From the NCBI RefSeq assembly GCF_000764225.1, contig NZ_JQED01000045.1, positions 1-64,000 on the forward strand: 64,000 bases of DNA, read 5' to 3'. The DNA is from Colwellia psychrerythraea (GTDB lineage Bacteria; Pseudomonadota; Gammaproteobacteria; Enterobacterales; Alteromonadaceae). The notes beneath the pieces were generated by a model. The model did no database searches, was not told the origin of the DNA, and was given only the letters and a program-made list of their open reading frames with translations. Below, piece by piece: positions 17,337-26,718 of this stretch (positions within the stretch are counted from its first letter, which is position 1; every line of letters starts with the position of its first letter). Position numbers and translations under genes: made by a program.

Positions 17337-18707
17337 ATGAAAACTATTATCGAACCTTTTCGAATTAAATCAGTAGAACCGTTAAGAATGACTAGCGTCA
17401 GTGAACGAGAACTTTATTTGAAAAAAGCCAATTATAATTTGTTTGCTTTAAAATCTGATGATGTGCTTATCGACTTATTAACAGACTCAGGTACTTCAGC
17501 CATGAGTACTAAACAATGGGCTGGCATTCAAATGGGTGATGAAAGTTATGCTGGATCGCCCTCCTTTTATCGCTTTGAACATGCCTTAAAAGAACTAGCA
17601 CCTTTTAAGCATATTATTCCCACACATCAAGGACGTGCCGCTGAAAAAATTCTTTTTTCCATTTTATCTGATAACAAGCATGATCAAATAATTCCTAACA
17701 ATACCCATTTTGATACCACCCGTGCAAATATTGAATCAACAGGCAACCAAGCTTTAGATTTAGTACAACAACAAGGTCTAGATCCTCAGCTAGACTTACC
17801 TTTTAAAGGAGATATCGATTTAATTCGCTTACGTGATTTACTCGAAGCGAAAGGCGAGCACGTGCCTATTGTCATGTTAACCATCACTAATAATTCAGGT
17901 GGTGGACAACCAGTTTCAATGGAAAATATTCGTCAAACTAAAGCGCTGTGCCAAGAATTCGATAAACCATTGTTTCTCGATGCTTGCCGTTTTGCTGAAA
18001 ATGCCTATTTCATCAAGTTAAGAGAAGTGGGTTACCAAGACAAAACGCCAAAAGAAATTGTGCAAGAAATTTTCAGTTACGCTGATGGCATGATCATGAG
18101 CGCCAAAAAAGATGCATTAGTCAATATGGGTGGCTGGTTAGCACTCAATGATGATGATTTAGCGATGAAAGCGCGAAATATTTTAATTTTAACAGAAGGC
18201 TTTCCAACCTATGGTGGCCTGTCTGGACGTGACTTGGAAGCCATGGCTGTAGGACTTGAAGAAATTGTTGAAGAAGATTACTTAAATTATCGTATTACTT
18301 CTACAGCTTATTTTGGTAAAGCCTTAGATAAACTGGGTATTCCCATTGTGAAGCCCGTTGGCGGGCATGCAGTGTATATTGATGCGCGGACCATGTTACC
18401 TCATATAGATCCCCATAATTACCCAGGGCAAGCTCTAGCTATTGAAATGTATCGCTTAGGCGGTATTCGAAGCTGTGAAATTGGTACGGTAATGTTTGGT
18501 CAACAACCTGATGGCAGTGAAAAACTTGCAACTGTTGACTTAGTACGCATGGCGATGCCAAGACGTGTTTATACGCAATCTCATATTGATTATTGCATAG
18601 AGTGCCTTGCTGAAATTCATGCTAATAAAAACACGCTTCGCGGTGTAGATATTAGTTGGCAACCTCCAATGCTCAGGCACTTTACCTGCCACTTTACGCC
18701 AAAATAA
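17337..18707 (+). CDS. tnaA: Tryptophanase (tryptophan indole-lyase)
   Basis: A PLP-dependent beta-elimination enzyme converting tryptophan to indole, pyruvate and ammonia. The family opening EPFRIKSVEPL, DLLTDSGT, PTHQGRAAEK and the PLP lysine in MSAKKDALVNMGG (Lys258) are present. Tryptophanase and tyrosine phenol-lyase are close relatives. Two positions favour tryptophanase: CEIG, where tyrosine phenol-lyase has its specificity Arg in ERG, and LRHFT near the C-terminus, where tyrosine phenol-lyase has LRFFT. Length 456 is normal. The TnaC-like leader upstream supports this call. No tryptophan permease gene follows. Confidence 0.88.
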   Translation: MKTIIEPFRIKSVEPLRMTSVSERELYLKKANYNLFALKSDDVLIDLLTDSGTSAMSTKQWAGIQMGDESYAGSPSFYRFEHALKELAPFKHIIPTHQGRAAEKILFSILSDNKHDQIIPNNTHFDTTRANIESTGNQALDLVQQQGLDPQLDLPFKGDIDLIRLRDLLEAKGEHVPIVMLTITNNSGGGQPVSMENIRQTKALCQEFDKPLFLDACRFAENAYFIKLREVGYQDKTPKEIVQEIFSYADGMIMSAKKDALVNMGGWLALNDDDLAMKARNILILTEGFPTYGGLSGRDLEAMAVGLEEIVEEDYLNYRITSTAYFGKALDKLGIPIVKPVGGHAVYIDARTMLPHIDPHNYPGQALAIEMYRLGGIRSCEIGTVMFGQQPDGSEKLATVDLVRMAMPRRVYTQSHIDYCIECLAEIHANKNTLRGVDISWQPPMLRHFTCHFTPK

Positions 18708-18866
18708 ATGACTTGAACAAGCTGCTAGTTTTAATTTGATACATTATCTCGTGCAGCTTGCACCTCATGCTTTTAACTCTACCTTTGACACAAGTCATCC
18801 AATATGACTTTTCAAGGTTAAGACTCAAGTGTAATGTACAACTTTGACCGCACATTTTACTGATTT

Positions 18867-19310
18867 TTAACCTGTTTCTCTTGAACTTAACACTTCAATC
18901 AAATTGATCGCTACGTTGACAAAGTCACTATCTGTTACCAGACCGATTAATTTGTCGCCCGACAAAATAGGTAAACAACCAATTTTGTACTTTTGAATAG
19001 TTAATGCTGCATTATGCACAGATACATGAGCATTGATGGTCACCACATCACGGCGATAAAAATCATCGATCTTAACGTATTGATCACGTTCTAATCGACT
19101 ATTGACATTCTCGTTGGTATCAAACAAAGTTGATTCTTCTACAGATAGAACATCTCGTTGGCTAACCAACCCCATTAGCACTTGTTTATCATCAACGATT
19201 GGAATATGGCGAATATTATTTTCCACCATCATAATACGAGCATCTGATAAGGTGTTTTCGATCCCCAAAGTTAAAATATCATCCGTCATAATCGAGCGTA
19301 CCGAGGTCAT
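18867..19310 (-). CDS. Two-CBS-domain protein
   Basis: A 147-residue stand-alone pair of CBS domains, a Bateman module that usually senses adenine nucleotides. CBS1 covers about residues 5-60 (SIMTDDILTLGIENTLSDA, then VLMGLVSQRDVL). CBS2 covers about 85-140 (VVTINAHVSVHNAALT, then LIGLVTDSDFV). The start is the ATG at 19310 with GGGGGA just upstream. A TTG four codons earlier would overlap that site. Partner and ligand unknown. Confidence 0.85.
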   Translation of the reverse strand: MTSVRSIMTDDILTLGIENTLSDARIMMVENNIRHIPIVDDKQVLMGLVSQRDVLSVEESTLFDTNENVNSRLERDQYVKIDDFYRRDVVTINAHVSVHNAALTIQKYKIGCLPILSGDKLIGLVTDSDFVNVAINLIEVLSSRETG

Positions 19311-19322
19311 TATTTCCCCCAA

Positions 19323-19648
19323 AAACTATATCAACTAACGTTAATTATGGCTTTGATATCGAACTCTCGCCATTCAATAAGGTAATTAAATGGATTTAAA
19401 TATTCCTAAAACACCACAGTTAGCTAATAGCAAAAGCTCGTTTGGATAAACATAGAATAATAGTTATCGGTCTAGATACTCATAATAAACAAACTCAAGT
19501 GACTGTTTTAACATATGAACGTGACAATAGGCCCACTCAATTACCCCCCCTGTTGGTCAATATACCTTCGTTCTAGCTTGAAGAATTCAAATATTGGTTC
19601 TACGCTTTATTTGGCTTGCCCATGACATGAAACCGCAAGGAGGAATTC
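19323..19648. other. Intergenic region before the CHAP gene
   Basis: No supported gene. One 45-codon frame starting with TTG at 19442 and ending at 19576 lacks a ribosome binding site. A strong AGGAGG at 19640-19645 serves the next gene. Confidence 0.5.
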
Positions 19649-20446
19649 ATGCCAAATACGCTGAAACGACTTATACCTGATCCTGATGTCATTAAGCTTC
19701 AACAATTACTGAGCTCAAACGGCTATTTCGAAGAAGTCAAACCTCCTCACGGCCTATTTGATGGAATTACGTTTGAAAATGTTGTTCTATTTCAACTTCA
19801 ACACATCTCTAAAGATGGTAATCCATTAAAACCAGACGGGGTTATTGGTGCGAAAACTTGGTGGGCATTAAAAAACCCTTCAGGCGAAAAACAACGGAAT
19901 CACTTAGCTGCTAGCATCCCTACAGGTTTAACCACGAAGCGCCACCAGTTAATAGAATTAATTATTGAAGAGCACAATAAGCCGGTATTTGAAGTGCCTG
20001 ATGGCTCTAACCGAAGCCCTGATATAGACGGCTATTGGGGCAATACGGGTGTTATAGGTTTAGCTTGGTGTTGTGCCTTTGTTTCATGGGTCTTAAAAGA
20101 GGTCACTGATACCTATCCAATAGAAGGAAAACACCATTTAGGTGTTCAGAAGATGTGGCGAACGGCTCAACGACTAAACATGGCAACACAAACCCCTAAA
20201 CCTGGAGACATATTTGTCCAGCTATTTTCAGGGGGTAAAGGTCATACGGGATTTGTTATTGCGGTCACCGAAGATGGGAAAACAATATTCACAGGCGAAG
20301 GGAATTGTGGAAATAGGTTAAAAATAGGTAAGCGTCCCAATAACTCTGAATTACATTTTATTGACTGCCTACAAGATAACCAAACTCCTGACTTTGAGCG
20401 TATGGCTTTTGATGTAAACAGTACTATTGGTCATACAACGAGATAA
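19649..20446 (+). CDS. Peptidoglycan-binding plus CHAP-domain amidase/peptidase
   Basis: A 265-residue cell-wall hydrolase candidate. Residues about 8-75 form a PG_binding_1-like repeat (VIKLQQLLSSNGYF, then PDGVIGAKTWWAL). Residues about 120-235 form a CHAP/NlpC-like domain with the catalytic Cys in WCCAFVSW (141/142) and the His in GKGHTGFVI (199). No signal peptide is seen, so export would need a dedicated route, or the enzyme acts only after lysis or injection. The next gene, 48 bases on, is a DUF2235 lipase. Pairing of a wall hydrolase with a Tle1-like lipase recalls type VI effectors, but no VgrG, PAAR or Hcp is in the window. Confidence 0.8.
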   Translation: MPNTLKRLIPDPDVIKLQQLLSSNGYFEEVKPPHGLFDGITFENVVLFQLQHISKDGNPLKPDGVIGAKTWWALKNPSGEKQRNHLAASIPTGLTTKRHQLIELIIEEHNKPVFEVPDGSNRSPDIDGYWGNTGVIGLAWCCAFVSWVLKEVTDTYPIEGKHHLGVQKMWRTAQRLNMATQTPKPGDIFVQLFSGGKGHTGFVIAVTEDGKTIFTGEGNCGNRLKIGKRPNNSELHFIDCLQDNQTPDFERMAFDVNSTIGHTTR

Positions 20447-20494
20447 CTTGAATTAGCAACATAACATAAGTACCAAAATGTAAAGGGTTTTAAG

Positions 20495-21592
20495 ATGGCA
20501 ACTAAAAATATTATGATTTGTTTTGATGGCACTTGTAATCATCCTAAAGACGCTAAACAAGAACGAAAGTGGTTTGGCCATGGAGAAATCGAAGATAACG
20601 GCATTACTAATGTTTTGAAACTCCATGTACTCTTCGGTGGCAACCTTGATAACACTGCTTTTCTAGCCGCTGATAAGTCAAAAGGACAACTAACACAACA
20701 CAGCTTTTATTATTCTGGTGTTGGTACCTATGGCAACAAACTTCAAAAAATATTTAATGCCGGCTTTTCTCCTGAAAAACTCGATGTAAGCCGGATCATT
20801 AAAAATGCGAAGAAAGATCTCATAAAGCATTATCAGGACGGAGATAGTCTATATATTTTTGGCTTCAGCCGTGGCGCAGCAATCGCTAGACGATTTGCTT
20901 GTCTTATTGATGAGTATATTAGTACTAATGATGATACTCCGATTAAGTTTCTGGGAGTTTTCGATACCGTAGCATCCATTGGTGTACCCAACTTAGATGA
21001 TAATGATAAACCAATATCGGACGTTGTGTTTGAGGACAATTGTATATCCCCTAAAATAGAAAAGGCTTTACATCTGCTTGCTCTTGATGAAAAAAGAACA
21101 GCTTTCTTACCAACCCTGATGCAAAAGGAAGATAAGGTTACCGAAATCTGGTTTCCAGGGGCGCATGCCGATGTTGGTGGCGGCTTTTGGTATGACGGAT
21201 TATCAGATATTGCTCTTGATTTTATGATTAACTGGATTAGGTCAAACCAACAAGAAGTTAATTTGTTGACCGTCAATGATATCGATTTTTCTAATCTAAT
21301 CGCATCCGATGGTTCTTATGCCATTGATGATGAAGACGTAACCATTTTGCCAAATCACAAAGGTAAGACCCATTCGCAAGATCGTTGGTGGCCAATTGAA
21401 AAAGCCACATTAAGTACTCGTAGTGTTAGAGTCGAAACCGGAGACAAATCGCTACCACTACTACATAATTCTGTAATCCATCGATTTAAAGATGTAGATG
21501 GCTATAGGCCTAAGGCCCTTAAAGGGATTAATCATAAAGTATATGAAGTAGCAGGTGAATTTAGGGGGTTAAATGGTCACAGAAAGTTATAA
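20495..21592 (+). CDS. DUF2235 alpha/beta hydrolase (Tle1-like phospholipase)
   Basis: A 365-residue protein of the DUF2235 family, which includes the type VI phospholipase effector Tle1. The opening MICFDGTCNHP is typical. The nucleophile motif is GFSRGAA (Ser125), a candidate acid is Asp157 in GVFDTVAS, and a candidate His is 224 in PGAHADVGGG. No signal peptide or membrane segment. It follows the CHAP gene by 48 bases. A toxin role is inferred from family and neighbour only. Confidence 0.8.
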   Translation: MATKNIMICFDGTCNHPKDAKQERKWFGHGEIEDNGITNVLKLHVLFGGNLDNTAFLAADKSKGQLTQHSFYYSGVGTYGNKLQKIFNAGFSPEKLDVSRIIKNAKKDLIKHYQDGDSLYIFGFSRGAAIARRFACLIDEYISTNDDTPIKFLGVFDTVASIGVPNLDDNDKPISDVVFEDNCISPKIEKALHLLALDEKRTAFLPTLMQKEDKVTEIWFPGAHADVGGGFWYDGLSDIALDFMINWIRSNQQEVNLLTVNDIDFSNLIASDGSYAIDDEDVTILPNHKGKTHSQDRWWPIEKATLSTRSVRVETGDKSLPLLHNSVIHRFKDVDGYRPKALKGINHKVYEVAGEFRGLNGHRKL

Positions 21593-21722
21593 GGATAGAC
21601 TTTACCACTTCACAGACCACGGGACTGACATGAAGTGCCGATTTTACTGATAGTAGTAAAGGTTGACGAAAAGCCAGATCACTTAATAGGTAGTAGGTGT
21701 ATACCTAATCTTAATGTCTTCC

Positions 21723-22826
21723 CTAACTTTCATTTGCACTACAGGCAATAAAGTTTTCCATATCTTTTAGCCACACATCATCTGTTTCAAACAAAAAACG
21801 CTTTTCATTCAGTACTTGCTTCACTGTATCCGATGAGTTTCCTAACGCGAGCATACCTGTTAATTGATATCGTATAGCTCCTACATCATAAGGAGCTAAT
21901 TCTACGGCCTGACTTAAATCAGCTAATCCATTATTGCCGCGTCTAAATTGCACCATACCGCGTAATAGATACGCATCCACTTTTAAAGGTATGCGAGTGA
22001 CGGGGTTGTTTAACACTCGGCTAAAACTGCTATGAGCTTCTTGCCAATCACCTCGCAAAACTTGAAAAAGCCCACCAGCCATATCGGTAAACTCAGAGTT
22101 TTGCTTCGAAATTTTAGGTAGTGAAACGTAGCCTTCATTGCCTTTACTGCGCAATTTGGTCGGTGCGTTGGGTAAGTAGCGATTGAACTCTAGAAACTGC
22201 AAATCGTCGCCTGTATAGCCAATGACCTCTGTACTTTGAATTGACGAGGTGATGGGCAGCCCTTTCACTTTACGAAACCGAGCAACTACGTCTTCGTCTA
22301 AAACTATGCCCGCCATATTGTAACGACGTCTGGGCAACTGTGTATAGAGCTTCTGCTGCCCACATACTAATGGCCAAACCTCGAGGTTTTTTTGACGATA
22401 ATCGCACGGTTGTTTAGCGTTGAAATCGCAAGCTTTGTCAGACGATTGATAACTCGGAAGCAATACATCGACTTCAACGACCACTTCACGACCAAATTGT
22501 TGTGTATTGCCGAGAACAATCATTTGAGCCAGTAATTTAGATGATTGTGCAATGCTAAGCACCTGCTTGTATTGACTCATGTTGTAAGCCGCATAGTCCC
22601 ACTTAAACATTCCTCGGCCAAAATCTAAGTTTTGAGGATTGTGTGGCCAAGGTTTTTTTCGAGTCGTTTGCGCTAGTTGCAGCGACAGTACAGTACTTAC
22701 ATTTTGGCCTAATGTTTCTTGGCCGGTAAAAGCTGGAAAATAAACAGTAATTTGATCGGGGTTAACTTGCGCTTTTAAGGGCAATAAACAGCCACTAAGA
22801 CAAAGAAAATATAACAGCACTCTCAT
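21723..22826 (-). CDS. Uncharacterised secreted protein with a TPR-like C-terminal region
   Basis: A 367-residue protein with a signal peptide (MRVLLYFLCLSGCLLPLKAQ). Residues about 25-235 match no family I know. Residues about 248-335 look like tetratricopeptide helices (GDWQEAHSSFSRVL, then GNNGLADLSQAVELAP). It is the last gene of a four-gene minus-strand operon, and its ATG overlaps the previous stop (ATGA). Probably periplasmic. Confidence 0.65.
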   Translation of the reverse strand: MRVLLYFLCLSGCLLPLKAQVNPDQITVYFPAFTGQETLGQNVSTVLSLQLAQTTRKKPWPHNPQNLDFGRGMFKWDYAAYNMSQYKQVLSIAQSSKLLAQMIVLGNTQQFGREVVVEVDVLLPSYQSSDKACDFNAKQPCDYRQKNLEVWPLVCGQQKLYTQLPRRRYNMAGIVLDEDVVARFRKVKGLPITSSIQSTEVIGYTGDDLQFLEFNRYLPNAPTKLRSKGNEGYVSLPKISKQNSEFTDMAGGLFQVLRGDWQEAHSSFSRVLNNPVTRIPLKVDAYLLRGMVQFRRGNNGLADLSQAVELAPYDVGAIRYQLTGMLALGNSSDTVKQVLNEKRFLFETDDVWLKDMENFIACSANES

Positions 22827-23494
22827 CGGTTACACTCCTCTTTATGGGCTTGAATGCTTGCTACAATCATTGTTTCCAACTCAGCACCGAGTTCGGGTTG
22901 TTGTTCGGAAACAGATTTAGCCCGTTTTTGCGCTTCACTAAGTAATGCTATTATTGAGGTGAGTTGATTACATTGCACATCTGGCTGATTGGCAATGGCA
23001 TATAAGATAGCAACTGAGTGACTATCAAATGTAGTATCAAAATACTTGCCGACTAAGGGTAATTGCAAATCGATCATCTTCTGTGCAAGCGGTGATTTGA
23101 GCTTTCCCCAATAGAGAGTTGTGTGAATATAGGGTACTTCACCACGATCAACTACGACGCCAGTAAGTAACGCCAGTGCGCCAGTATCTCGCCAATAGTT
23201 TTCTTTAAGCAGGGAATTGCCGATTAAGCTTGCTGGCAAGCGCAAATTTTCCTTTTCGTCGTTTACGGGTACAACCATAAGGACATTTAATGCAGGCCAG
23301 TCATCATTCAGTGCTAGTTCATCAGATAACCTTGGCATTTTTTGTTCTAACACATAGCGAAAGTCCTTAAACAAGGCTTCTCGATGTTCTGTTGTGGTTA
23401 ACCCATATTGAAATAAATGCAAGTTTGCACGTGGCTCTGCCGTTGAGGGAAAAGCTGTTAAGACTAAAAATAAGCATATTAAGACTTTGGGCAT
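22823..23494 (-). CDS. Uncharacterised secreted protein
   Basis: A 223-residue protein with an N-terminal signal peptide (MPKVLICLFLVLTAFPSTAEP). No recognised domain. The start is read at 23494; an in-frame ATG two codons upstream at 23500 is possible. It overlaps the end of the upstream zinc-ribbon gene and is joined to the next gene by a 4-base ATGA overlap, so it is part of a tightly coupled operon. Confidence 0.6.
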   Translation of the reverse strand: MPKVLICLFLVLTAFPSTAEPRANLHLFQYGLTTTEHREALFKDFRYVLEQKMPRLSDELALNDDWPALNVLMVVPVNDEKENLRLPASLIGNSLLKENYWRDTGALALLTGVVVDRGEVPYIHTTLYWGKLKSPLAQKMIDLQLPLVGKYFDTTFDSHSVAILYAIANQPDVQCNQLTSIIALLSEAQKRAKSVSEQQPELGAELETMIVASIQAHKEECNR

Positions 23495-24009
23495 GGACAT
23501 ATCACATCGCTAAAGGAAGATTTTTGGTTAAAAGAAATACTGTACAACCGAACTTGCACAATACATTTTGGTTGCTGACGAGCAGAGTATGTCGCCAAGC
23601 CTCCAGGGCTCTTGCTATCCTCTGTGGTTAATAAAATTGAGCGAGTCTCCCCTCCTCCGATAAGTTTATTTTCTGCACTAAGTTGCATTTGAAGCGGCTG
23701 AGGATTTTCATGATTAGTGGTAAATTCAGCACGAGTAAAAATAGCAGCGCTATTACCCAGATTACTGGCAAATAATTCAACTTGCTTAGACGCACAAGCG
23801 ACCAAGGTAAATTGCAAATCAGACTCTTTGGTTTCTAATTTATCGTAGATAAATGTAAATGCGAGAGTAGAAATTGGCACTAATGCAATCAAACTGTTGA
23901 GCATACTACTGGACAACCATCGATAGCCAAGGCTTTGAAATTCACCACACTGAATACACTTTTGTGCTTTTTTCGGTATTGGATGACCGCAAACTCGACA
24001 GAGACTCAT
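23479..24009 (-). CDS. Zinc-ribbon membrane protein
   Basis: A 176-residue protein opening with a zinc-ribbon (CRVCGHPIPKKAQKCIQCGE, two CxxC pairs at about 4-7 and 18-21). A membrane segment follows near residues 38-55 (LIALVPISTLAFTFIY). The remainder is a beta-rich extracytoplasmic domain, with no known family. The start codon overlaps the stop of the upstream gene (TAATG). Confidence 0.65.
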   Translation of the reverse strand: MSLCRVCGHPIPKKAQKCIQCGEFQSLGYRWLSSSMLNSLIALVPISTLAFTFIYDKLETKESDLQFTLVACASKQVELFASNLGNSAAIFTRAEFTTNHENPQPLQMQLSAENKLIGGGETRSILLTTEDSKSPGGLATYSARQQPKCIVQVRLYSISFNQKSSFSDVICPCPKS

Positions 24010-24326
24010 TATTGCTTAAATCCCAATTTTTTAAGCAAAGTTGAACTAATTTGTCCATCGACCTCCATCCCCGTATCTTGCTGAAAATTCCGAATCGCCC
24101 TACGCGTATTTGGACCAATGATGCCGTCAGCTGTACCTGCGTCGAAACCCATTGTATTGAGTTTTTTCTGTACTGCTCGGATCAAATTTTCTGGCCATTG
24201 GGTGCGATCTGAAGGACGGTGTAAAAGATCTCCGCCAAAGGATGCAGACGCATAAATTGTAGAAATTGAAAGAGCGACTATACCTTTCAAAAGACAGCGT
24301 TTTGAACGAAAAGTTGTTAATGACAA
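24009..24326 (-). CDS. Secreted peptidoglycan-binding-domain protein
   Basis: The first gene of the four-gene operon. The likely start is a TTG at 24326, with AGGGA upstream, giving a signal peptide (LTTFRSKRCLLKGIVALSIS). A longer frame to a TTG at 24428 seems unnatural. The C-terminal 60 residues are a PG_binding_1 domain (LIRAVQKKLNTMGFDAG, then DGIIGPNTRRAIRNFQ). It may tether or guide the operon products at the cell wall. The wall-binding domain is shared in type with the convergent CHAP enzyme. Confidence 0.7.
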   Translation of the reverse strand: MSLTTFRSKRCLLKGIVALSISTIYASASFGGDLLHRPSDRTQWPENLIRAVQKKLNTMGFDAGTADGIIGPNTRRAIRNFQQDTGMEVDGQISSTLLKKLGFKQ

Positions 24327-24428
24327 AGCGTTTTCCCTAAAGCTATGATTGAAGTGTGATGTTTGTGCAATTACTAAGTGTTGTAACTGAACAAACAATG
24401 ACGTAGTAAGTATAGTCAAGAAAAACAA

Positions 24429-24864
24429 TTGTTCGAATAATACGTAGATATAATAAAAAACAAAGCCTAAATAGCAATAACGCGGGAGTCGCAGTTAAAA
24501 ATCCTTATTACCTTGGCAGTTTTATATCCGCTCTAAGCTCGGTGGTTAACGCACGTTTTTAAGAAAAGCTTCTCCAGCTCCCCAGAAATCTATACCTGAC
24601 AGGTTATTTACTTCTTTCCGAGCTAGATAAATACCATTTTGTAAAAGTTTATAACGTACTCGCAACGCCCCATAGTGAGATAGAATTATGCATCAGCCGA
24701 TATATTTATCATGTTACGAACTAAAGCAGAGAATCACTTCAATAAACTCTTCACTTCTTTCTGTTTGTGTTTTTGTAGACACGCTATAACAAAGTTTATT
24801 AAAGTAGCTAAAAACAAAGAATATTTTCTTTAAATAACTGACTTAAAACTATAATTTGGAACAA
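24429..24864. other. Intergenic region with divergent promoters
   Basis: No gene is seen. The region must hold the promoters of the minus-strand operon and of the plus-strand PpiC-HupE cluster, but no element stands out clearly. Confidence 0.4.
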
Positions 24865-25713
24865 ATGAGTTATATCAAACCAACCTCTTTTTTACGTGAG
24901 CCTTTTCTACATTTTATTGTGCTTGGTATTATCCTTTTTATGGCATTCAATTGGTTAAACCCAGGTTCTAATAATGCTAATAAAATCGAGATAAAGGAGA
25001 ATAAAATAAAAGGGTTAAGTCTTCAATTTCAAGCAAAATGGAAAAGGCAACCTAGCACCCAAGAATTAACAGGATTGATTGATAATTACATCACCACAGA
25101 GGTGTATGCCAAAGAGGCAATAGCGCTTGGATTGGATCAAAATGACCCCTTAATAAAAAAACGATTAAGACAAAAACTGGAATATATGTCTGAAAATGCT
25201 ATGTCGCTATTCAAACCTAATATTGATGTTTTAAAGCAGTATTTTGAACAGAATAAAAGTGCTTATACGCGAGAGCCTGTCTATAGTTTTACCCAAATAT
25301 ATATCAATCCGGATAAACATAAAGATAATATTGCAGGGCATCTTCTGGCTGTAAAAAAACAACTCTTGCAAAAGTTAAGGGTTACCCCAGATGCTTCTTT
25401 ACTTCCTCAAGAATTTCTACAATTATCGGCCTATCAAATTGATAGAAAGTTAGGTACGGGTTTTTCAGAGCAACTTATTTCGCTTGAACTTGGCCAGTGG
25501 TCTGAACCAGTCCCCTCAGGCGTAGGTATGCATTTTATTAGGCTAACTGAACGTACAAGTGAGAAAGTGCCTGAGTTTGACCTAGTAAGAGAAGAGGTTT
25601 TACGCGATTATTCATTTCAAAAACGCAAGACAACACTCGAACAACAAAAAGCACTATTACTGAGTAAATATGACGTCGAAATAGCCCCATTAAAGCCTGA
25701 AGATGCGAAATAA
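24865..25713 (+). CDS. Parvulin-type peptidyl-prolyl isomerase, membrane-anchored
   Basis: A 282-residue protein anchored by an N-terminal membrane segment (FLHFIVLGIILFMAFNWL). Residues about 120-260 resemble a PpiC/parvulin rotamase domain (FTQIYINPDK, then GTGFSEQLISLELGQWSEPV and GMHFIRLTER). This protein type recurs beside HupE/UreJ-like and DUF3604 proteins in marine bacteria, as here. The start is ATG 24865; an in-frame TTG at 24856 is an alternative. It overlaps the next gene by 11 bases. Confidence 0.8.
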   Translation: MSYIKPTSFLREPFLHFIVLGIILFMAFNWLNPGSNNANKIEIKENKIKGLSLQFQAKWKRQPSTQELTGLIDNYITTEVYAKEAIALGLDQNDPLIKKRLRQKLEYMSENAMSLFKPNIDVLKQYFEQNKSAYTREPVYSFTQIYINPDKHKDNIAGHLLAVKKQLLQKLRVTPDASLLPQEFLQLSAYQIDRKLGTGFSEQLISLELGQWSEPVPSGVGMHFIRLTERTSEKVPEFDLVREEVLRDYSFQKRKTTLEQQKALLLSKYDVEIAPLKPEDAK

Positions 25714-26617
25714 AGTGGCTATTTATAAGATCCCTTTATTGTGCTTATGCCATTTTATTATTTCATTTGGAATTAGTGCTGACGAGCTAAGGCCCGCTTT
25801 ATTAGAAATACGATCTATAAGCCCAAATACCTATAACGTCTTATTAAAACCCCCTGTTTTTAGTCAAAATGAAGAGCCATCTCTCGTCGTAGGGTTTGAT
25901 CCAAGCATAAATGTTCTTTCGCAGCCTGAAAAATCTTATGTGGATGGCTCTGTTATCTCCTATTGGAATATTTATCACCCAAAAGACATTAAGGGTAAAT
26001 TATTTACTATTAATGGTTTAGAAAGTACAAATTTAGAGGTGTTTTACCGAGTAAATATTCAAGGAAAAAAACAAGTTGTAGGGCGTCTGACGCCTGATAA
26101 TCCATCCTTTAGTATTGAACAGTCTATTGGTAAATTAGCAACAATAAAAACCTATACGTTACTAGGTTTTGAACATATTCTAAATGGCATTGACCACTTA
26201 CTTTTTGTTGCGTGTATTGTCTTAATAGCAAGTAATGTTACTAAGTTATTTTGGGCAATTACAGGATTTACTCTAGCACATTCCCTAACACTGTTATTAA
26301 GCGCTTTAAATATTGTCAAGCTACCTATCCCGCCAATTGAAGCGATTATTGCATTAAGTATTATTTTTTTAGCGTCAGAAATAGCAAAGCACAACCCAGC
26401 CAGTTTAACTTATCGATACCCTGTTGCGGTCTCCTCTAGCTTTGGTTTACTCCACGGCTTTGGTTTCGCGTCTGCCTTAATGGAAATTGGTTTACCTGAA
26501 ACTGAAATTCCATTGGCATTGTTATTTTTTAATATCGGTGTTGAAATAGGCCAACTGGCTTTTGTATTTGCCTTAATGTTAACAATACATATAGTCACTT
26601 CGTTTATGAAAAAATAA
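25703..26617 (+). CDS. HupE/UreJ-type membrane protein
   Basis: A 304-residue protein with a signal peptide, an extracytoplasmic N-terminal half and a C-terminal HupE/UreJ_2 domain of about six membrane segments (residues 150-300). Characteristic motifs are HILNGIDHLLFV, FTLAHSLTL, LLHGFGFA and FFNIGVEIGQL. The histidines could bind nickel or another metal, as in related HupE permeases, but the substrate in this non-hydrogenase setting is not known. It overlaps the upstream isomerase gene by 11 bases. Confidence 0.82.
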   Translation: MRNKVAIYKIPLLCLCHFIISFGISADELRPALLEIRSISPNTYNVLLKPPVFSQNEEPSLVVGFDPSINVLSQPEKSYVDGSVISYWNIYHPKDIKGKLFTINGLESTNLEVFYRVNIQGKKQVVGRLTPDNPSFSIEQSIGKLATIKTYTLLGFEHILNGIDHLLFVACIVLIASNVTKLFWAITGFTLAHSLTLLLSALNIVKLPIPPIEAIIALSIIFLASEIAKHNPASLTYRYPVAVSSSFGLLHGFGFASALMEIGLPETEIPLALLFFNIGVEIGQLAFVFALMLTIHIVTSFMKK

Positions 26618-26718
26618 AAACAAATGGCATATTCCAATCAGTTATTTTATTGGTAGTGTTGCCACCATGTGGCTCATTGAAAGAGTTATTTTATTTTAAA
26701 TAATAGTAAAGGGACATT

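Noticed and set aside
17337..18707. Tyrosine phenol-lyase as an alternative to tryptophanase
   Set aside because: The specificity Arg of tyrosine phenol-lyase is replaced (EIG, not ERG) and the C-terminal LRHFT matches tryptophanase.
19442..19576. 45-codon frame starting with TTG before the CHAP gene
   Set aside because: No ribosome binding site, unusual start and no family resemblance.
19649..21592. Type VI secretion effector module
   Set aside because: Families fit, but no VgrG, PAAR, Hcp, adaptor or immunity gene of known type is nearby, so no T6SS claim is made.
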